A DNA stretch of 64,000 nucleotides. Origin: Siphonodentalium dalli. Lineage: Eukaryota; Mollusca; Scaphopoda; Gadilida; Siphonodentaliidae. Under the pieces are notes generated by a model. The model saw nothing but the letters and a program-made list of their open reading frames with translations, ran no database searches and was not told the DNA's origin. A program made the translations under genes and the position numbers. This document shows positions 34,370 to 46,070 of the stretch, in pieces (within the stretch, counting starts at the first letter, position 1; every line of letters starts with the position of its first letter). The stretch lies in assembly GCA_032622095.1 (NCBI GenBank), contig CP136066.1, forward strand, positions 112,179,319 to 112,243,318. The letters are read 5' to 3'.

Positions 34370-34988
34370 TATTCAGTATTTTGTCTATACATGTATAACC
34401 TCACTATCTTTCCAGGTTTACATTGGACTCATATAAAGGCATATCGGTTCAAGTCTAGATTATCTTATACACCAATCATAATGGATATCCAAAGATTGTA
34501 ATATCAATGTTACATGATCAAAGTAGATAGTTATTAATTAAAGTGTGACACAATGTTTTTACTTTCAGGCATGTACATCAATGGCAACCCAACCTAATTT
34601 GTGTATCTGGGCAAGTCAGTCAGTTGCTTTCTTAGGGTGGGTTGTTTCCTCCTGCAGTAGAGTGATTTCTTGGTGAAATTAACCCTCAGGCAGTCTTTGC
34701 TCCACTAAAACTGATGGTGTTATATGTCTGGCTATTGAAATGATGATAAAACCGCAATAAACGAAACTGCTATCTACCACTGCAAGTTGATGGTCTGCAT
34801 CTGGTATATATGCCTTGGGTTATATCATGTTATTTGCATATCTGTTTTTTATAGAGTTTTGCCCTGTGGATTACAAAGGTTAGTAACAATCTGGTCTTCA
34901 TTAAAATAACAAGCACCTGCCATAGACAACACTTAATTACCAATGCAAGTCGACCCTGATACATAAATTGCGGTTGGTATTGCCTGGG
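34370..34988. other. No recognised feature
   Basis: Intergenic or upstream ITPK sequence without shared repeats. Confidence 0.4.
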
Positions 34989-34989
34989 T

Positions 34990-35019
<30 letters not shown>
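34990..35019 (+). repeat. G30 homopolymer
   Basis: Thirty consecutive G after GCCTGGGT. Strong G-quadruplex potential; length may be an assembly estimate. Confidence 0.85.
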
Positions 35020-35020
<1 letters not shown>

Positions 35021-35356
35021 CTGGGCATTAGACAAGCCAACACTGTATCTATTAAATCATCAAAATCTACAATGCAACAATTACATACCAGTATTCATCA
35101 ATAATGCACCATTATTTTTTTTTGGGTGGTAACCCAACCTCAGCCTTCCAATCAACATTTCATTCCTACGTACATTCATGAATCATGGGCATCAGAGGTT
35201 GGTGTAGTGCTGTGAGTCCATATTGAAATAAAATCATTGCATCCTTTCCTCCAGGACTGAAACTCCCAACATTCCTATATTGTCATAGATGCAGAATGGA
35301 ATATACATGTATAATGCTAACAATTAATCCATTGAAAGCAAGCAATCCCCTCTTAA

Positions 35357-35492
35357 CCCATTCTATACTAAATGGATTCTCCTATTCAGTTAGCAGTATA
35401 AGAGTATACATTGGACTGCTGTATTTATACTCATTTGATGGGTGTTCTTGTACTAAAGTACCTACTCGTCAATCAGTAGTTAGTATCCCCTC
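35357..35492. mobile_element. Family D MITE copy inside 16-bp direct repeats
   Basis: CCCATTCTATACTAAATGGA to ACTCGTCAATCAGTAGTTAG. ATCCCCTCTTAACCCA occurs at 35345-35360 and again at 35485-35500. Confidence 0.6.
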
Positions 35493-35639
35493 TTAACCCA
35501 ACAACTCTACATGCACAGCATGGCATACTTCGTCCACTGTGGACTGAAAAAGAAAGGTGTTTGGCAACCAAGTGTCAAACTGGTTGACCGAGTACAACAA
35601 AAAAGGAACAAAGTCCTATCAACTACCGTCCTGGTTTGA

Positions 35640-35823
35640 TGTTGGCCGATGACGTAATATCAACCCAAATAATTACATTGCCATTTATATGCATCCATAT
35701 ATGTATATGTTGCTACTTATTTTGTTCCATATTATCTGTCCATTTTCTTGTCTTGTTATTCTATGTTAATGTACATTTGACCATACATGGTGTAACGTAC
35801 AAATAAACTTGATTGATTGATTG
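35640..35823 (+). repeat. Possible non-LTR retrotransposon 3' tail
   Basis: Ends CAAATAAACTTGATTGATTG-ATTGA, a short-repeat tail typical of CR1/L2-type elements. No coding part is visible. Confidence 0.4.
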
Positions 35824-37043
35824 AGTATACAAAGAGTTAATAGTTCAGGCAAAATTTATATCTATTATATATATTAATGCTTCCATCTCTAGATAATGGT
35901 TTATCATCTACTGTGCAGTCCATGCTATATGACCATAAACCAAATTCCTTCTATTTGACATACATATGTAATGTGAAATTATAACATTATTAAAGCCCAC
36001 ACACTATAGATGTTAAACTGGAGTTATGCAATTTTGAAGTAATTTGTTTCATAATTACTTTAGTTTTAATGTCAAAGATAATGAAACTAATTAATGACAT
36101 ATTTGTCTAAAATTATAGCTGAAATATGGCATTTTTAATGAGGAAATTACAGTAATTTTCAATAAAATGAGCTTTTGTCAAATTGGCTATATTTTATTTG
36201 TGGAGGTGTGTTTGTAGTACTATTTGTAGAAATAAAGACAATGGGGCTTACAGGTGATTTGAGCTATATCTACATTTGAGAATTTCAAGTGCCTCTGGCA
36301 AGCTGGTATATTGTGAGAAAATTAACAATCAAATTTTTGATACATGTTGACTTCGATCCTTTCCGGAATCATGTAGGTTTATAACAATTACACTCATGTT
36401 TGGAAAATTGCATTTTTCAATATATATTAAACTCAGTGTTTATTTTAAGTTTGATAGCTTATTTGGTGTTTACAGAATAGCTTCAGACTCTAAGCTATAC
36501 CATCAGTTTCAGAATTTCACTGGTGCAGTGAAGAATGTACAGAATGTGGAGAAGGTTACTTTCACTATGAATCAACACTACATTGAATGTCAAATTAACA
36601 GACTTCCCCTCCAGGGAAGCGACTGACAAACTTACCCAAATACAAAGAGTCCCCTCCTTTTGCCCTTTGTATGAAACACAAATTGCCTTATCGAGAACTG
36701 ATCCAGGTTCAATGCACTGGATAGATCATGGCTGGGCCATCAATCACTACTCTAGCTACCCCCATAGAGATATGTTCCGCCAGATCAAAATCTAACAGGG
36801 AACTTTATAACATCAACCAAATAAATTGTAATTTATATATCTTAGTTAATATCTGTTCCTCATCAATGCATTTCACAGTAGGTGAAGGTCCATCCCAAGA
36901 TCACATGATTTTAGGCACTTTCACTTTGATTTGCTTACAATAATAAAAAATTTCCCAGGGCAATGTTTATCGCAAAATTGGCTCACAAAAGTTTACTATA
37001 TCATGCAATCTTGAGATTAGACCTTCACAGGTGAAAAACATTA
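35824..37043. other. No recognised feature
   Basis: Several overlapping short frames between 36396 and 36943 lack recognisable similarity. Confidence 0.4.
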
Positions 37044-37047
37044 TTAA

Positions 37048-37349
37048 CCTCTTCGCTTCTAAATGATGTTATGACATTGTGTGCTGGGCTGCTGACATTA
37101 TTGCCATTTTCCAGTGGATAATATAACGGGAATATCACAAGAATATGACTTAGTTGAAAGGGTATTATCATTCACAATTGTCGAACATCATACACTGGTT
37201 GAAACTTCGAGATACAGTTATTCTGATGCACCAATCTCTGTGTTCCAATTATGAACAATGGCCAACTGCTGGTGTGCTGAATTAGGTCCGTTGTACCTAT
37301 GGACCATACAGCACACATAATAGTTATGGATGTCATAGCAGCAAAGAGG
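37048..37349. mobile_element. Family N TTAA-flanked MITE
   Basis: TTAA at 37044-37047 and 37350-37353; ends CCTCTTCGCTTCTAAATG and GTCATAGCAGCAAAGAGG. Confidence 0.8.
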
Positions 37350-38155
37350 TTAAGGAGCAGCTATTGACTAAGCAATATATACTGTATATACCTGTAATCA
37401 TTTTTATGATGTTATAAAGTTCCCCATCAGATCTTCAAAATGTTCCCTAGTTTTAAACTGATAGAATATTATCTCTATAGGCGTAGCCAGAGTAGATACC
37501 CATGATATGATCTATGCAAATACATGTACAAGTAATATTATCAAACAAATTGGATTCTTTAAAATGAAAATGGATTAATTACTTCAATTACAGCTTATAA
37601 CCAGTTAAATGTTACGAATCTGTTTCAGTCTTGCACAAAAAATTTATAAAAACAAAATTTCCTCTGATAATTTGCATGTAAATCCTCATTTAAATTTGAT
37701 CTCCCTGATCGGGTCCTACTAAACAACGAACACAAACGAACATAAATGAACACAGGTCCAAAAAGCGGAATAGAAGGGTGAAATTGGGTTTGTGTGTGCG
37801 TGTGGGTCCATTCTATGTGTATGTGGTATTATTTCCAACTTTGATGACTTATTTTTTTAGTTATTAGCATTATTTGAATACAAAGCTACTAAACAACGAA
37901 CACAAACGAACATAACATTGGCCATATGGCACTATAAGGCATTATCAAGGTGTTAATTAACTACTGCTTACTCTACAGCTTATACTCTGTCTCTTTGTTA
38001 ATTACACATTACTGAGCTGTTTTGACTTTGTTTAACACCCTCAGTCTTTATCTGGGCTTGGGACCAGAAGAATTCGTAGAAGTCAGGTGGATTTAAAGTA
38101 AAATTTGTTTTGAAAAAAATAAGTAGGCACGGGCTCAGTTCGCAGGTGCGATTTA

Positions 38156-38455
38156 TTATCCGTAAAAGTATCTTTGAAATTCGCTGATGAGTTTAAGTCT
38201 TGCCATTGATACATGAACGCCCTTTGATCGAACACGCATGTCGCGCAAACTCGGATTATTTCTGTAAGCTTTAATCACATGCTTGTCGAGAAGCTCATGC
38301 AATTGAGAGTTTAAATCCGTGCAATTGCGTTTGAAAATGCTTGCGATTTCAACATGTTTGCGATTGAACAATTGATTTTCGCATTCCAAGCGTTTTGATT
38401 TAGTTTCATCCTCCTTGGTTAGAATTACCATGTGTTCGTTCAATTGGCTGAAAGC
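38156..38455 (-). CDS. Unrecognised exon-like frame inside the long-TIR structure
   Basis: The acceptor-like sequences tttcag and ctttcag lie at the 5' side. The frame reads AFSQLNEHMVILTKEDETKS to SEFQRYFYG and TAA. About 98 residues, charged and helix-prone in the first half (heptad-like L/I/V spacing), then RDMRVRSKGVHVSMARLKLI. GC and codon balance look more coding-like than the surroundings. AATAAA overlaps the stop codon. I do not recognise the family. It could be the last exon of a host gene or of a transposon protein, or a captured exon. No upstream exon was found. Confidence 0.45.
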   Translation of the reverse strand, partial: AFSQLNEHMVILTKEDETKSKRLECENQLFNRKHVEIASIFKRNCTDLNSQLHELLDKHVIKAYRNNPSLRDMRVRSKGVHVSMARLKLISEFQRYFYG

Positions 38456-38460
38456 TGAAA

Positions 38461-39221
38461 TGGAATCTTACATCATGGTCAGGTAAATTTAAATACTTTG
38501 CAACAAAAAAGAATATTTTCTAATCGAATGGTTGGTCATTCGTTGGTTACATATTGTGCACGGCAAATTTTAAAGGGGTTCAGTAATAAAGAGCGTTTCT
38601 CATCAGCTTAGAAGATATGCAGGAAATTGGTTCAGATGGATCAGATATATAATTATATATATCACACCGCTCTTTCAGTAGAGCTTGTTAATTGTCACAA
38701 AATTAAGAAGTCTTCGCACCCGTCTGTCATGTTTGTTCAAATTTTGTGTCTGAATTTCAAAGAAGATGCAATATCTGTTAAGGCACACAAAATATTATTT
38801 TTTTAAAATTAGTAGGCCTATCGGGGCCTATGCATCAGATTTTATTTTCGAGCGACCGGGAAAAATTCCCTGTCCAAATATGCCAAATCACCTTGCATTT
38901 TCTATTAGTTGCAGTCTTAATTTAATTAGCTTAATTAACCTCGAAAATAGGGAACATAAAACAAGAATAAACGAAGTCTTTGATGTTTATGGTCCATGTA
39001 ATTATATATATGTTTATTAACTCAATTTGATATATGAAGGGATATTGGTTAATAAAATTGAAATGAGTTTGGACATATATGTCATGTGATTGTTTCATAA
39101 ACTTTGGTTGGTTGGTTTCATTGACTTTCTCAGCATTCTGTAGTTAAATTTGAGTGATATGTAGGCATTCTTCTATGAAGTCTGCAGGTTGCCAGACCAG
39201 ATAAAGGGTGCATAAGGGGAG
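38461..39221. other. Interior of family L, no further feature
   Basis: AT-rich, no shared repeat. Confidence 0.35.
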
Positions 39222-39225
39222 TTAA

Positions 39226-39582
39226 CCCTTTACCCAACAGAACGGCCCTGTGCCAATGCATTCTCTTATATATGCGAGTCGACCATAGGTCGCCTCGCAT
39301 ATATAAGAGAATGCATTGGCTTAACACATATTAAAGAAAAAATGGTAAAAAGTGTTAAAAAAAAGTTTTTTTTAGGCCAATGCATTCTCTTATATATGCG
39401 AGGCGACCTATGGTCGACTCGCATATATAAGAGAATGCATTGGCACAGGGCATAACTGTAACTATCACAATGTGCTCAATGGGCCGGTTCCAATGATACC
39501 CATATTTCCATGGTTTTATTGAGACAGACCGAAGATAATTTAGGCTGTTAGGGCGTTTCTGGGCGTTCTGTTGGGTAAAGGG
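39226..39582. mobile_element. Family C TTAA-flanked MITE (two hairpins)
   Basis: TTAA at 39222-39225 and 39583-39586; ends CCCTTTACCCAACAGAACG and CGTTCTGTTGGGTAAAGGG. It carries two copies of the shared hairpin (39252-39321, 39376-39443) in opposite polarity. Confidence 0.9.
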
Positions 39583-39586
39583 TTAA

Positions 39587-40906
39587 CACGTTCACTGCCG
39601 AAAACCAATGGGTAATTCCATCCCGTATGCCAACATGGGATTGCATGTTTAGCCGATAGGTGATGTATTACGTATGTAGGAGTGATGGTTCGACCAATAT
39701 CGGGTTATATGATGCTGAAACATGTCATAAGGCTACTACGAGATAACTCGTAGTCGGCAACTGGGATGGAATTAATTCATCACTGGTGCCACTACGAGTT
39801 ATCTTGTAGGTAAATACAATTACGTTTTCAACGACTTAGATGGCGAGAGTGCTACACAGGTGCAAGCATATCGTGTATAAGACATGCATTTATATACAAT
39901 CACCGGTACACTGTACATCGCTAAGACGTCAAAAACGTAATATTTATTTACCTACGAGATAACTCGTAGCTGGCACCAGCGATGACCACTGGTAAATTCC
40001 ATCCCAGGTGCCAACTATGAGTTATCTCGTATTAGCTTTATATCAAGTTTCAACATCATAAACCAGATTTTGGTGACTAAAATACTATAAAACATGATGA
40101 ATGAATTTATATATACACACTGGTACACACATAGCCAGGGAAACAAACTTGTATGCATGATTAAACAAGCCACATGTATCTGCTTGTGCATGCACTTTAT
40201 GTAGGGCTAGCTCGAGTTTCCAGCAGCCTCTGACACTATATCTGAATTCTCCTACTGTCAAAATGTATCCAGTTATAAGTACGAGAAGTGTAATAAACAT
40301 AGAACTATGTACAGCTGATAATAAGATTTGTTAAAATTTAGACATTAGACCACTCAAGCAGGGCGCTCATTTCTAACTAGTCTCAACATACATGTAAGTG
40401 TTGTTCTATTACATATTACACAGCCAAGCTTAGATATTTCGTGGACCTTTCAGTCGCTTGCATGCCCCATCCCTCTAATTAACAATGGGGTGTATTATCA
40501 CTTTATAGCCAACAGCTTCAAATGAAACCTGAAAAATCTAGAGCTAACTGATTATTGATTTATGCAACGAAAGCCCTCTATATTGTCCGGAAAATGTCTA
40601 TTTGCACCTGTCTACCATGGGTCAAGGATGTACAGAAGAGGTCCTGGTGAGTTGGAGTGTCCTAGCAATATTTAAAACTTCACCCCCACCTCTTGATCGG
40701 GATGTGGGAATCATTGTATCTCAAGCCATTGTAATTATACATTTGCAATCGATCAATGGCGTCGTTGGGCATGGATTGATGCAAAGACTTACATTGCTCT
40801 CGGTTTCTGTTATTTATGTGGTACGAACACCACTACGAGTTACCTCGTAGTAGCAGTCCCCATGCAACCATGTACTACGAGTTAACTCGTAGTGGCAGTC
40901 AACGTG
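39587..40906. mobile_element. Family K TTAA-flanked element with CTACGAG palindromes
   Basis: TTAA at 39583-39586 (shared with family C) and 40907-40910; ends CACGTTCACTGCC and GGCAGTCAACGTG. Six palindromes of the form CTACGAGNTANCTCGTAG lie at 39736, 39792, 39952, 40015, 40833 and 40875, four on the left and two on the right. No transposase frame. Confidence 0.8.
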
Positions 40907-41237
40907 TTAAATAAAGTCTTATAGTGAATTAAATAAAATCAAAACAACTCAGAGATGTGTAATTAACAAGGAGACAGAGTAAGCAGTAGTTAATTAACAC
41001 CTTGATTAACGCCTTATAGCGCTATACGGCCAATGTTATGTTCGTTTGTGTTCGTTGTTTAGTAGCAAAATTTGTATTCAAATAAAGCTAATAACTCAAA
41101 AAATAAGTCATCAAAGTTGGAAATAATACCACATACATATAGAATGGACATCCTTGCACCAGCAAACCGAATTTCACCCTTCTATTCTGCTTTTTGGACT
41201 TGTGTTCGTTTATGTTCGTTGTTTAGTAGGACCACCC

Positions 41238-41480
41238 TAATCTTCCTGATATTTTGCGAAAACCCCCTGTGCCAATGCATTCTCTTATATATGTGAGTCT
41301 CCCATAGGAAGCCTCACATATATAAGAGAATACATCGGCCTAACAATATTTACCTTGTCATTGTAAGCCATTGCATTCTCATATATATGCGAGCACCCAA
41401 TGGGAGACTCACATATATAAGAGAATGCACTGGCACAGGATCTTTAATGCTGCACCAGCATGGCTCCCGTCATTAAAGGG
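41238..41480. mobile_element. Family A MITE, left end lost at the family L border
   Basis: Two hairpins (41270-41335, 41365-41434), right end CCCGTCATTAAAGGG with TTAA 41481-41484. Confidence 0.8.
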
Positions 41481-41555
41481 TTAAGTCTATTGAGATCATG
41501 TAGCAAAATACATTCTCCTATCTTAGAAGCCTTATCTGAACTGATATGATTTATA

Positions 41556-41769
41556 CAGGAATGTCCTAAATAATCAACCCCTAAACCACAGCAGAAATAT
41601 GGGAATTTTTTTCAGGATTTAGCCGGAAATATGGCTTGCTGCCATTCATCGGAAAGCTCTTGGTGAGAGCTTTCCAATGAATGGCAAAAATCCATATTTC
41701 CGACTAAATCTTGAAATATTTCCCATAATTCTGCTGTGGTTAAAGGGCCATATACTTCGGGCATTACTG
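41556..41769. mobile_element. Family E palindromic MITE, complete
   Basis: TA-flanked, ~214 bp, more diverged arms (ATCAACCCCTAAACC). Confidence 0.85.
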
Positions 41770-43194
41770 TAGCCTACAAGCATTGCACTTGTAATTTGAT
41801 TCATAACCAAATGACCATATATATAAAAATATTAAGTAAAATTTATGAAACTGGAGAAATACCTCAACTGCCTAATCCAAAATATTCGATTATTCCATCC
41901 TTATGGCCACTGGATAAACAGAGTTTTGTCCCTTATCTATATGACAACGTCATATCCAACAGACACACGGAGTATTGTGTCCTGTCGGAGTGGAATATCA
42001 ACACTATATTTAGCTGTAAATTGGCTTCTGACATCAGTGGTTATATCGGCTTTAACACTCAGAATAAAAATATAAATCAAAGAGACAAACAGCACAGTAT
42101 TTTACCCACACAGTATAAATTTACAGCACGGCTTGTGACGTGAAGGCAATAACAATGTGAAAATAATTATGGGCTGCATACTCACAAGACTATCAACTAT
42201 TGTATAAAGACCAGGCAGTGTGTCTAGAAGTGAAACAAACCTGACACTTGAATATTTCGATGACACAGTTTAAAACAGATCTTGGTCAATATGAGAAGGA
42301 AGTAGGAAATTTCCTAGTTAATAGTCGTTAGAAACGTCAACAAAAATCCATAAAGATTGCGTCATCCAGCTGGTGTCCATGCCATAAACTTTCAGACCAG
42401 GTGTTTTTCTCCTAATACACTGTCATTTAAGGGTATATCTCATACCAAGCGCACATGTCATGCTGTTTTGCATGTTTAATATACATTAACCTGGGAAGGA
42501 AGAGCGTACTATATGTGACTACCCAGGTATATCATCAGCACATACCCAAATTTACTGGCATATGGGCGTGCTGTAAGATTTTCTATCTGTCTTAAGGTGG
42601 TGCAGAGTAGGCCGATTTCAACATTGGTTGTCACTGCAAATTTTTCCGAAACTTAATCTTCCAGAATTTAAACTACTAACTCAAAATTTTTAATTCATTG
42701 GAAAGCTAGAGTACTTTAATATCTAATTTAAGTATTGGTTTATTTTGCAGGAAATGATTAGAGAAATTTTTGACACTTTAAAAATAAAATAAATGTTCTC
42801 TACCAAAATGATTCTATTTCACCTAATAAACCAACGAGTGTACTACATGTAGGTCACAATATTTGTGTTCTTTAGTTGTAAGGATTCAACTACAAGTTGA
42901 TTTAATTTAGTTTATAGAAATATTTTTTCTGTTCAAAAACATGTCACCTGATTCTAATAGGTATTTATTTCTCCCTTTGAAATCCAACAATACCTATAGT
43001 TCAGAAGAGATGTCTAGCTTTACTATACATTTAAAATCAGTGGACTAAAGCCTTTCAACTTTTCAACAGTGAGGAACAGATATTACTGTAATGTTGGAAA
43101 AATTAGTCACCTCAGCACAATATTAAGGTGTATGCATAGACATGTCTTAATATTTCAACCTTGAATTTTATCAAATTTTTTTGAAATTCATATC
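41770..43194. other. No recognised feature
   Basis: A 135-codon plus-strand frame overlaps the family E right arm at 41736-42143. It has no recognisable domain and is not called a gene. Confidence 0.35.
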
Positions 43195-43265
43195 TTTCAG
43201 TTACGGTCGTTTGTTGAACTTATCTGAACATTTCCTAAGGGAACTACTCGTCAATCAGTCTTTAC
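43195..43265. repeat. Family D fragment
   Basis: TATCTGAACATTTCCTAAGG and GAACTACTCGTCAATCAGT match D. Confidence 0.6.
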
Positions 43266-43799
43266 AGTTTATATTATAAGATTCCTATTGTGGCTTTTTT
43301 ATTTGAAAACTGTGGACCAAATAGTTGCACAATAGCATAATTATGCAGCAGCTAATAACTACCACAGACAAATGTACAACAAAGCAATGTTGTGCATACC
43401 GGTATGTCTCATGTTCCTATTATAAAAGTTCTGATGTTCAAATAACCTCGCTACTCGTTTGATACACATTTTGATAATTTTCCTTTCCGCTATAGATATT
43501 GCCCTGACTTCACAAGAATGGACCTATCCGTAGGTACCGCCCCAATTTCAATTATGAGCCGATAGCTTAATCGCCGAAGCGACATGTGCCTGCCTAGTGA
43601 TATGAAAGACACCACAAGCGGCTCCTTAACAACCATTGTAAGCCATAGGAAAATATCCGGTTGACGAACGATATTTATACACATGTTTTAGTTCGGTTTC
43701 CTAAATAAAAAAGTAACTAAGACATCTGTTTACGCTGGATTAAACAATGCCAACGACCACACTCGGATCCTAATGTTATTTAAATTCCAATATTAATAC
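43266..43799. other. No recognised feature
   Basis: A 64-codon minus-strand frame (43490-43684) is not recognised. Confidence 0.35.
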
Positions 43800-44421
43800 A
43801 AGAGGTGTGCACTCGAGTGCTAGCATACCCCCACCGTGGCAAATTCAACCCGCATTATCCGTAAACTCAACCAAAAAGATTTTTAACTTTAAAGAAAAAT
43901 TCGGACTAATAATATCGATATGGTGTCACAAGAAGCTTGTACAGAAAAAATTATTCAAATCGGTTCATATTTGTTAAAGTTATTAAGTCAGACAGAATTT
44001 TCTAAGTCAAAATAAGTCGAAAATGAGGTGTAATATTACGAAAAACAACTGAGCCAATACCTAGCCGCATCATGTAGAGAGGGTGTTGTGAGAAGCATGT
44101 ATACCAAAAATTATTGAAATCGGTTCATATTTGTTAAAGTTATTAAGTCGGACAGAATTTTCTAAGTCAAAATAAGTCGAAAAAGAGGCGTAACTTGAAA
44201 AAAAAAGTCGGACCGAACCGCAATTAGCATCATGCGGAGAGACCGTCCTAAGGAGATTGCATACAAAACATTATTGAAATCGGTTCATAGTTGTTCGAGT
44301 TATGAGGTCGGACGGACGGACGGACAGGCTTACGGACGGACGGAGAAAGCGTGACGGACGGACGGACGGACGCAGTCAATCCAGTATACCCCCCATTTTC
44401 TTTGAAAGTGGGGGTATAATA
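43800..44421 (+). mobile_element. Family I-type tandem-unit element, variant
   Basis: Starts ACAAGAGGTGTGCACTCGAG; three ~140-bp units with TATTGAAATCGGTTCATATT and AAGTTATTAAGTCGGACAG; GACGGACGGACGGACG tract; ends GTATACCCCCCATTTT ... AAGTGGGGGTATAATAA. Confidence 0.7.
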
Positions 44422-44846
44422 ACAGATTTCAAACTAAACGTGGAAATAGTAGTCCCGATCGATGATGCGTTATGAATATTAATTGTGCCGCGAGTATTTG
44501 TTTTATGTGAAGTGTTTTTCGTTATAATGTATACATGTGTTGCTGTTATAACACCATGGTAATATTGAGTTCAAATGTCTGCTATTCACACTAACCTGTA
44601 GGATCTCCTACGAACGTTTTACTGAATCCATTTGTGAATCTAAAGCTTCCTCCATATTAATGCGACAATGTACGTGTAAATGAGAATCAACAGATGTTAT
44701 CCAAGAGAATTACACGAAATTTCACACATTGCACGTGCTTCGCGGTGTTTTTCACGCAACCCGCACCGAACGAGTTCACTTTGTGCCATTGTTGCCACAT
44801 GGCAACATGTAACTGACTCCATGGTAATTGGCGTTTTCTTTAATAT

Positions 44847-46070
44847 ATAAGGATTAACTGTCATGTGGACTGTTTTTATGGAGATGTAACGGTGAGGTAA
44901 GTGGACATAACTTGTATGTAAAACACTTACCTCACCGTTACATCTCCATAAAAATAGTCCACATGACAGTTAATCCTTATATTTATATACATTTAGCGAA
45001 AAAGCCACTTTTGTAAATATATTTAAATCGAAAAGTGTATCGTGACAAGATCAGCCCAAAATACCCAAATAGCACCCTTGGCAAAAGTTAATAGGAACAA
45101 TTTCTCTTCATGTTGAAACCCGATGATGTATTAAGTCAATCCTGCGCGAGTCAAAATGCGCCCAAAGTATTAGGCGTTCGTCTTTCCAAACCTAATGACG
45201 TATCGATGGTGTTATTAGCTTGGTGTTATGAGGCGTTGCGCATTCACCGAGAAATAACTGCAACTAGCCACGTGGGCGCCGACCAATCAGAATGCTGGAT
45301 TTAGTGATGACAACACTTAGTGTGTAAATATACTTTAATGACGGCAAAATAGGATGTGGAATTTTAAAAGACCATTATTTGATAATCCTTTGCATCCGGT
45401 CTGATGTCACCGGGGCTCATGCAGGACGCTCGATGTATGGGAAACTGATATCGTTATATTTATTTCGACAAAAGAGGGATTATAGATTAATTACTACATG
45501 TACGCACACCTCCGTTTGGTTTATTTCATCAAGGTGTGAACTATTAGCATAGCTTCGATATTAAATTTGTTATTTGATAATATTTACATACTATTAAAGT
45601 GTGATTATCACTAAATCCAGCATTCTGATTGGTCGGCGCCCACGTGGCTAGTTGCAATTATTTCTCGGTGAACGCGCGACTGCAGCCTCATAATTACATC
45701 GACGCGTCATAGGTTTTGGAAAGACGAACGTGTAATGTTTTGGGCGCATTTGGACTCGCGCAGGATTGACTTAATAAATCATCGGGTTTCAATATAAAGA
45801 GAAATTGTTCCTGTTAACTTTTGCCAAGGGTGCTATGGGATATTTTGGGCTGGTTTTGTCACGATACACTTTTCGATTTAAATACATTTACAAAAGTGGC
45901 TTTTTCGCTAAATGTATATAAATATAAGGATTAACTGTCATGTGGACTGATTTTATGGAGATTTAACCGTGAGGTAAGTGGTCATAACTTGTATGTAAAA
46001 CCCAAGTTATGACCACTTACCTCACGGTTACATCTCCATAAAAACAGTCCACATGACAGTTAATCTTTAT
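44847..46070. mobile_element. Family J: complete 1.2 kb foldback element with hairpin termini
   Basis: The left arm (44847-45332) and right arm (45604-46070) are inverted copies of ~480 bp around a unique ~270-bp centre. Each outer end is itself a hairpin of ~60-bp arms (AAGGATTAACTGTCATGTGG; CTCACCGTTACATCTCC). The arms carry GCCACGTGGGCGCCGACCAA near the centre side. No coding frame. A half copy is at 15537. Confidence 0.85.

Larger units (their letters stand above)
37712..41233. mobile_element. Family L: 3.5 kb structure with ~310-bp terminal inverted repeats
   Basis: 37712-38031 and 40911-41233 are inverted copies: GGTCCTACTAAACAACGAAC on the left, its complement at the right end. A subterminal ACTAAACAACGAACACAAAC recurs in each arm. 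Inside: an exon-like frame (38156-38455) and two TTAA elements (C, K) that make up 1.7 kb. Without those, the core is about 1.8 kb. Superfamily unknown. Confidence 0.7.

Noticed and set aside
41736-42143. A 135-codon open frame on the plus strand
   Set aside because: It starts inside a family E arm and shows no recognisable domain, splice context or coding bias.
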